NCBI RefSeq assembly: GCF_014650115.1
Contig: NZ_BMUI01000028.1
Location: 37,637 to 101,636 of the forward strand
DNA: 64,000 nt
Direction: 5' to 3'
Origin: Streptomyces olivaceoviridis
GTDB lineage: Bacteria; Actinomycetota; Actinomycetes; Streptomycetales; Streptomycetaceae
A program made the position numbers and the translations under genes. The notes beneath the pieces are model-generated. The model was given only the letters and a program-made list of their open reading frames with translations, had not been told where the DNA came from and made no database searches. Positions 63,172 to 64,000 of the stretch are shown here, in pieces; within the stretch, counting starts at the first letter, position 1; each line of letters starts with the position of its first letter.

Positions 63172-64000
63172 ATGAGGTATCCGCAGGGTGGTGGGTTCAC
63201 GGCGGAGCGGCGGGCCTTTCGCGAGCGGATTCGTCTGGAGGCGGCCGAGCGGTTCGCCGTCGGAGACGCGAGTTCGCTGATCGCCAAGGCGTTACGGGTC
63301 AGCGTGCGTTCCGTGCAGCGCTGGCGCCGGTCCTGGCAGGAGGGCGGCCAGGCTGCCTTGCGCTCCAAGGGGCCGGCGTCGTTGCCCAAGCTCAGCCCGG
63401 AGCTGTTCGCCGTGCTGGAGCAGGAGCTCGACAAGGGCGCGGTGGCGCATGGCTGGCCGGATCAGACCTGGACGCTCTCGCGGATCAAGACGCTGATCGG
63501 CAGGCGGTTCCACAAGAGCATCACGCTGTCGGGGATCTCCCAGATGCTGCGGCGCAACGGGTGGAGCCACCAGGTGCCCGACCGGCGCGCGCTGGAGCGT
63601 CACGAGCAGGCCGTGGCCGGCTGGGTGAAGGAGACCTGGCCGCAGGTGGAAGCACGGCGGCGGCGCTCGATGCCTGGATCGTCTTCGAGGACGAGGCCGG
63701 GTTCTCGATGACGCCGCCGACCGCACGCACCTGGGCCCGCCGGGGCCGCACCCCGACGATCCGGGTCCGCGGCCGCTCACGCCGCCGCCCTGGCCTGCTA
63801 CAAGCCCGGCCATCCGTCCCGGCTGGTCTACCGGCCCCGCGCCGACACCCGGCCCGACGGGCGCAAGAGCTTTGCCTGGACCGACTACCGCGACCTGATC
63901 CAGGCCGCTCACCAGCAGCTCGGCGGCCCGATCGTGCTCGTGTGGGACAACTGTGAGACTCATGGGGCGCCGTTCGGAGCCATGGGCCTGACCCGTGGGA
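63172..64000 (+). mobile_element. Damaged IS630-family transposase, running off the window
   Basis: The first frame starts MRYPQGGGFTAERRAFRERI and contains the HTH (SLIAKALRVSVRSVQRWRRS) and a second winged helix (KSITLSGISQMLRRNGWSH). A shift near 63660 moves to the DDE domain (LDAWIVFEDEAGFSMTPPTA), which may be normal for two-ORF IS630 elements. A further shift near 63785, where ISI-type residues are missing, leads to AALACYKPGHPSRLVYRPRA and LGGPIVLVWDN. After about 63955 the sequence (CETHGAPFGAMGL) no longer follows the family. That may be the boundary of another insertion. Confidence 0.8.

Overview
The DNA is very GC-rich and carries many GTG/TTG starts, GTGA/ATGA stop-start overlaps, twin-arginine and lipoprotein signals, secreted lectin-tagged hydrolases, and rare TTA codons. 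This is typical of a Streptomyces or close relative. The density of broken transposases, truncated genes and chimeric gene ends suggests an accessory region, perhaps an arm of a linear chromosome. That placement is inference from gene content.

Layout. 1-6.5 kb: a secreted glycan-degrading cassette (tail of a lectin protein, GH59 galactosidase, GH29 alpha-L-fucosidase, CE1-type esterase), each with a beta-trefoil lectin-type C-terminus and closed by a hairpin. 6.7-12.4 kb: an OGG-fold DNA glycosylase, a small PH-like protein, a methyltransferase with a proline-rich small ORF, and a divergent LysR regulator / NAD-binding-NTF2 fusion with a clean LysR palindrome. 12.6-17.2 kb: a predicted conflict module, a Trypco1-like protein (CU044_2847 family) next to a trypsin-STAND-WD40 giant with 14 near-identical blades. 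17.7-21.5 kb: a secreted PGRP-type amidase and a lipoprotein.

21.9-34.6 kb: a sugar-utilisation locus of two divergent operons. Leftward: PfkB kinase, Tat lipoprotein binding protein, two ABC permeases, GH2 beta-galactosidase. Rightward: DeoR regulator, GH4, GH38 alpha-mannosidase and a 53-residue protein. Together with the 5' secreted enzymes the window can release galactose, fucose and mannose from complex glycans, import an oligosaccharide and cleave it inside the cell.

34.6-44.7 kb: a mosaic of gene scraps (two integrase relics, a cation-efflux transporter relic, a phosphotransferase relic) interspersed with intact genes: a P-loop kinase-like protein, a lipoprotein, an aminoglycoside-phosphotransferase-like kinase, a membrane-anchored Mrr-type nuclease, a TTA-containing polysaccharide deacetylase, a dienelactone-hydrolase-like protein lacking its nucleophile, and a SUKH-type protein. 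44.9-50 kb: a translationally coupled operon of a lipoprotein and two paralogous Ser/Thr kinases fused to extracellular solute-binding domains, the clearest signalling unit in the window.

50-64 kb: IS701 relics, a malate-synthase scrap, two SAM methyltransferases, a GNAT acetyltransferase, a complete ferredoxin / ferredoxin-reductase / P450 electron-transfer set, an IS5 relic, a frameshifted membrane pentapeptide-repeat gene, a hexanucleotide (CTGGAC)n tract, and a damaged IS630 element running to the window edge. No tRNA, rRNA or CRISPR array was seen.
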